A DNA stretch of 7,856 nucleotides, from positions 1 to 7,856 of the forward strand of contig JAIKXO010000221.1 in NCBI GenBank assembly GCA_024684065.1, in the 5' to 3' direction. Every line of letters begins with the position of its first letter. Positions within the stretch are counted from its first letter, which is position 1. Positions 5,528 to 7,856 of the stretch are shown piece after piece. Source of the stretch: Lachnospiraceae bacterium (GTDB lineage: Bacteria; Bacillota_A; Clostridia; Lachnospirales; Lachnospiraceae). The position numbers were made by a program, and so were the translations under genes. The notes below the pieces were generated by a model that ran no database searches, had not been told where the DNA came from, and saw only the letters and a program-made list of their open reading frames with translations.

Positions 5528-7177
5528 ATGAAAACTCTTATAATAATTCCCGCAAGGGGAGGCTCGAAAAGAATACCCAGAAAAAATGTAAGGATCATGT
5601 GCGGAAAACCTCTTATCTGCTATTCCATCGAAAATGCAAACTCCTTAAGAAAAGAGTTTGATGTGACAGTGGCCGTTTCCACCGATGATGAAGAGCTTAA
5701 GAGTATAGTTGAAAAGCGTGGCGTGGAAGTGATAGAAAGACCTTCGGAACTTGCGACGGACAAGGTGACGCTTGATCCCGTAATAAACCATGCAGTTCAG
5801 TATATGGAAAAAGAAAAAAGCTGCCGTTTTGATACCGTGATAACGATGCAGGCTACCTCGCCCACTTTAAAGCCGGAAACAATAAAACGAGCGATCAGAT
5901 ATTTTGAAGAGCATGATTATGATACTGTGATATCGGCGATGAATAAGCCGCATCTCTCCTGGGGGGTTAAGGACGGAGCCATAGTCAAGAACTACGAAAA
6001 GCGCCTGAATTCCCAGGAGCTCCCCGCAAACTTCGTGGAAACCGGAGGATTTCTTATTACAAAAAGGGAATGCGTAAAGGAAGATGGCCGTATCGGCAGC
6101 AATGTAAGCATTTTCGAGATACCCGAAGATGAGGCCGTGGATATCGATACATATACGGACTGGGTCCTTTGTGAGAATATCTTAAGGCGTAAAAAGATCA
6201 TATTCCGTACTGTCGGGAAAATGCAGCTCGGAATGGGACACGTTTACCGCTGCCTTACGCTTGCCTATAAGCTTACAGGCCATGAGATACGTTTTGTTCT
6301 TGATAAGGACAGCGACATAGGGATAGAAAAGATAAAGGAATCTAATTTTCCCATTGAGATAATAGAAAATGAGGAGGAGCTCATAAGTATTCTCAAGGAA
6401 CAGAAGCCCGATGTCCTGGTGAATGATATACTGGATACCAGTGAGCAGTATATGAGGTCGGTATCAAGGCATGTCCCCCGGATAGTTAACTTTGAGGATG
6501 TGGGAACCGGAGCCAAATATGCGGATGCGGTGATAAATGCGCTTTATGAAAAGGGTGAGAAGCTCCATAATGAATATTACGGATCTAAATATTTCTGTAT
6601 AAGGGATGAATTTTTAGAGGAGGAGCCTAAGGAGTTTTCGGAAAAGGTAGATAATATTCTTGTGATCTTCGGAGGAGCGGATCCTTCAAATCTTACCGCA
6701 AGGATGTATGATATATGTAAAAAGCTGCACTCCGAATTTCCGGACATAGCCTTTCATTTCCTCCTGGGGTTTGCCTATCCCGACAAGAAAAGCATCAAAA
6801 GCGACGAAGAAAACAATATCCATATCCACGTTGATGTCAAGAGGGTCAGCAGCTATATGAATAAAATGGATCTCGCGGTCACCTCTCAGGGAAGGACTGT
6901 TTATGAACTTGCCAGCATGGGGGTTCCTTCTGTGGTGCTTGCCCAGAATGAGAGAGAGGCAGAGCATGTTTTTGCGGGGATCCAGAATGGATTTATCAAT
7001 CTCGGGATAGGGAAGGACACTGATGAAGCGACTATTATCCAGACCATAAGATGGCTTGTGAATACCCCCAAGGTGAGACGGGAAATGAGAAAGCTGGAGC
7101 TTTCAAGGGAATTCTCAAAAGGACACGAGAGAGTTATAAGACTGATATTGGATGATACGGATACCGGGGACGAATAA
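5528..7177 (+). CDS. neuA-pseG: Bifunctional CMP-nonulosonate cytidylyltransferase / PseG-like UDP-sugar hydrolase
   Basis: This 549-residue cytoplasmic protein joins two domains. Residues 1 to about 222 are a CMP-NeuAc synthetase-type cytidylyltransferase: IIPARGGSKRIPRKN (6-20) binds CTP, STDDEEL (51-57), MQATSP (107-112), ETGGFLI (171-177) and the metal-binding VDIDTYTDW (204-212). It would activate the keto acid as its CMP form. Residues from about 224 on are PseG/SpsG-like with a GT-B fold. GMGHVYRCLTLA (235-246) carries His238, equivalent to the proposed catalytic His of Campylobacter PseG, followed by FGGADPSNLT (381-390) and TVYELASMGVPSVVLAQNE (457-475). PseG removes UDP from UDP-2,4-diacetamido-2,4,6-trideoxy-altropyranose in pseudaminic acid synthesis. 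The two activities flank the NeuB-type step. AGAGGAAG (5514-5521) precedes the ATG by 6 bases, and wzx ends 2 bases before it. Tandem TAA TAA stops end the gene. A lone GT-like role for the second half is possible but less likely. Confidence 0.9.
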   Translation: MKTLIIIPARGGSKRIPRKNVRIMCGKPLICYSIENANSLRKEFDVTVAVSTDDEELKSIVEKRGVEVIERPSELATDKVTLDPVINHAVQYMEKEKSCRFDTVITMQATSPTLKPETIKRAIRYFEEHDYDTVISAMNKPHLSWGVKDGAIVKNYEKRLNSQELPANFVETGGFLITKRECVKEDGRIGSNVSIFEIPEDEAVDIDTYTDWVLCENILRRKKIIFRTVGKMQLGMGHVYRCLTLAYKLTGHEIRFVLDKDSDIGIEKIKESNFPIEIIENEEELISILKEQKPDVLVNDILDTSEQYMRSVSRHVPRIVNFEDVGTGAKYADAVINALYEKGEKLHNEYYGSKYFCIRDEFLEEEPKEFSEKVDNILVIFGGADPSNLTARMYDICKKLHSEFPDIAFHFLLGFAYPDKKSIKSDEENNIHIHVDVKRVSSYMNKMDLAVTSQGRTVYELASMGVPSVVLAQNEREAEHVFAGIQNGFINLGIGKDTDEATIIQTIRWLVNTPKVRREMRKLELSREFSKGHERVIRLILDDTDTGDE

Positions 7178-7181
7178 TAAC

Positions 7182-7194
7182 AAACATTATGTTT
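7182..7194 (+). repeat. Short perfect inverted repeat after the fusion gene
   Basis: AAACAT-T-ATGTTT lies directly after the tandem stops, in a 55-bp gap before the next gene. With one mismatch it extends to AA/TT on each side. It could be a small operator or a weak stem; it is AT-rich and not followed by a clear T-run, so I do not call a terminator. The adjacent ATTGC-C-GCAAT (7195-7205) is a second tiny inverted repeat. Confidence 0.25.
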
Positions 7195-7232
7195 ATTGCC
7201 GCAATGACGGGTATATCAGGTAAGGAAAAGCT

Positions 7233-7856
7233 ATGAAGGATGTTGACGAGATCTCTCTCGATGGAAATATGGAAAACCGGTTTATCGGACAGGGAGTTAA
7301 GGAAAACCATGAGAATCCGGAATACGAAAACGCCGCAAAGGCTTATATCAGGCGTCAGACTGCGCCTCTTATCAATCGTAAGGTTCTGCTTGTCAATACC
7401 GTTATAGGCCCCGGAAACAGCGTTGGAAGGCTTACGGAAGGGCTGTACAGAATGCTTGAGGATTACGGTTATGAATGTATGGCCGCCTTTGGCAGGGGTG
7501 AGGCTCCCAAGGGGATAAGGGCCTATAAGATCGATACGAAAAGCGATATATATTTCCATGGTCTTATGACAAGGCTGACGGACAGGCACGGATTCTATTC
7601 CAAGAGCGCTACCCTTGATTTTATCGACATGATCGAGGAATATGATCCTGATATTATCCATCTTCATAATGTCCACGGATACTACTTAAACGTCAGGCAT
7701 CTCTTTGAATATCTTAAAAAATCAGGACGGAGAGTGATCTGGACCCTGCATGACTGCTGGAGCTTTACGGGGCATTGCTCTCATTTTGAGTATGTGGGGT
7801 GCACAAAATGGATGAACGGCTGCCAGAATTGTGAGCAGCTTTCCGAGTATCCCAAA
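7233..7856 (+). CDS. Glycosyltransferase family 4 (WcaC-like GT-B), 3'-truncated
   Basis: 208 residues are visible before the window ends; full-length relatives are about 400 or more. From residue 50 the protein follows the N-terminal domain of the WcaC-like GT4 group: VLLVNTVIGPGNSVGRL (51-67, first strand and donor loop), AAFGRGE (84-90), DIYFHGLMTRLTDRHG (105-120), YDPDIIHLHNVHGYYLN (137-153), and VIWTLHDCWSFTGHC (168-182). Four Cys (182, 190, 197, 200) form the HC...C..W..GC..C cluster seen in this group. The likely role is sugar transfer to the lipid-linked repeat unit at the inner membrane face; donor unknown. The ATG at 7233 is chosen from AAGGA (7222-7226), 6 bases upstream. This leaves about 48 hydrophilic, acidic residues before the first strand, longer than the usual start of the family, and no ATG lies closer to the domain than codon 13. 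The donor-binding C-terminal domain lies outside the window. Confidence 0.92.
   Translation, partial: MKDVDEISLDGNMENRFIGQGVKENHENPEYENAAKAYIRRQTAPLINRKVLLVNTVIGPGNSVGRLTEGLYRMLEDYGYECMAAFGRGEAPKGIRAYKIDTKSDIYFHGLMTRLTDRHGFYSKSATLDFIDMIEEYDPDIIHLHNVHGYYLNVRHLFEYLKKSGRRVIWTLHDCWSFTGHCSHFEYVGCTKWMNGCQNCEQLSEYPK

Noticed and set aside
7204..7236. Ten-codon frame whose TGA overlaps the GT4 start
   Set aside because: Very short, no good ribosome site of its own, and the pattern arises easily by chance.
7134..7676. Minus-strand open frame of 180 codons across the end of the fusion gene and start of the GT4
   Set aside because: The plus strand has unmistakable GT4 motifs here; the antisense product shows no recognisable domain.
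1..7856. CRISPR arrays, tRNA or rRNA genes, transposase genes
   Set aside because: Read for these and saw no regular repeat-spacer pattern, no cloverleaf-type sequence in the gaps, and no transposase motifs.

Overview
The window is one continuous stretch of a surface-polysaccharide (capsule or exopolysaccharide) biosynthesis cluster. Six protein genes all lie on the + strand; the first is cut at its 5' end and the last at its 3' end. GC is moderate (by eye, mid-40s percent). Arg is very often AGG and Ile often ATA, ribosome binding sites are purine-rich (AAGAGGAGA, AGAGGAAG), and the proteins look like Firmicutes homologues. I infer an anaerobic Clostridia of the Lachnospiraceae type (Butyrivibrio/Roseburia-like); the genus cannot be fixed from this sequence.

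Layout. (1) 1-1080: 3' part of a GT2-family glycosyltransferase. (2) 1077-2687: a protein with a C-terminal capsule-synthesis (KpsC/KpsS-like) region, overlapping gene 1 by ATGA. (3) 2748-3875: a NeuB/PseI/SpsE-type nonulosonic acid synthase with a C-terminal SAF domain. (4) 3876-4034: a 159-bp gap that can fold into four back-to-back hairpins plus a 10-bp palindrome. (5) 4035-5525: a Wzx-type flippase with a TTG start. (6) 5528-7177: a fusion of a CMP-nonulosonate cytidylyltransferase (NeuA/SpsF-like) to a PseG/SpsG-like UDP-sugar hydrolase. (7) 7233-7856: N-terminal part of a GT4-family transferase of the WcaC-like group.

How they fit together. The PseG-like half would release a free 2,4-diacetamido (or related) hexose from its UDP form. 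The NeuB-like enzyme would condense that sugar with phosphoenolpyruvate to a nine-carbon 2-keto acid. The NeuA-like half would activate the product as its CMP derivative. Glycosyltransferases build it into a lipid-linked repeat unit, and Wzx would move the unit across the membrane. The PseG-like domain points to a pseudaminic-acid-like or other diamino nonulosonic acid rather than plain N-acetylneuraminic acid. The same trio (synthase, cytidylyltransferase, PseG-like) also occurs as SpsE/SpsF/SpsG in Bacillus spore-coat polysaccharide loci, so the exact sugar stays open. The earlier enzymes of the pathway (dehydratase, aminotransferase, acetyltransferase) are not in this window.

Most worth a second look: the hairpin-rich gap before wzx, the NeuA-PseG fusion, the possibility that the capsule-type gene is the nonulosonic acid transferase, and the unusual nucleotide-binding motif and Gly/Ala-rich insert in the first glycosyltransferase.
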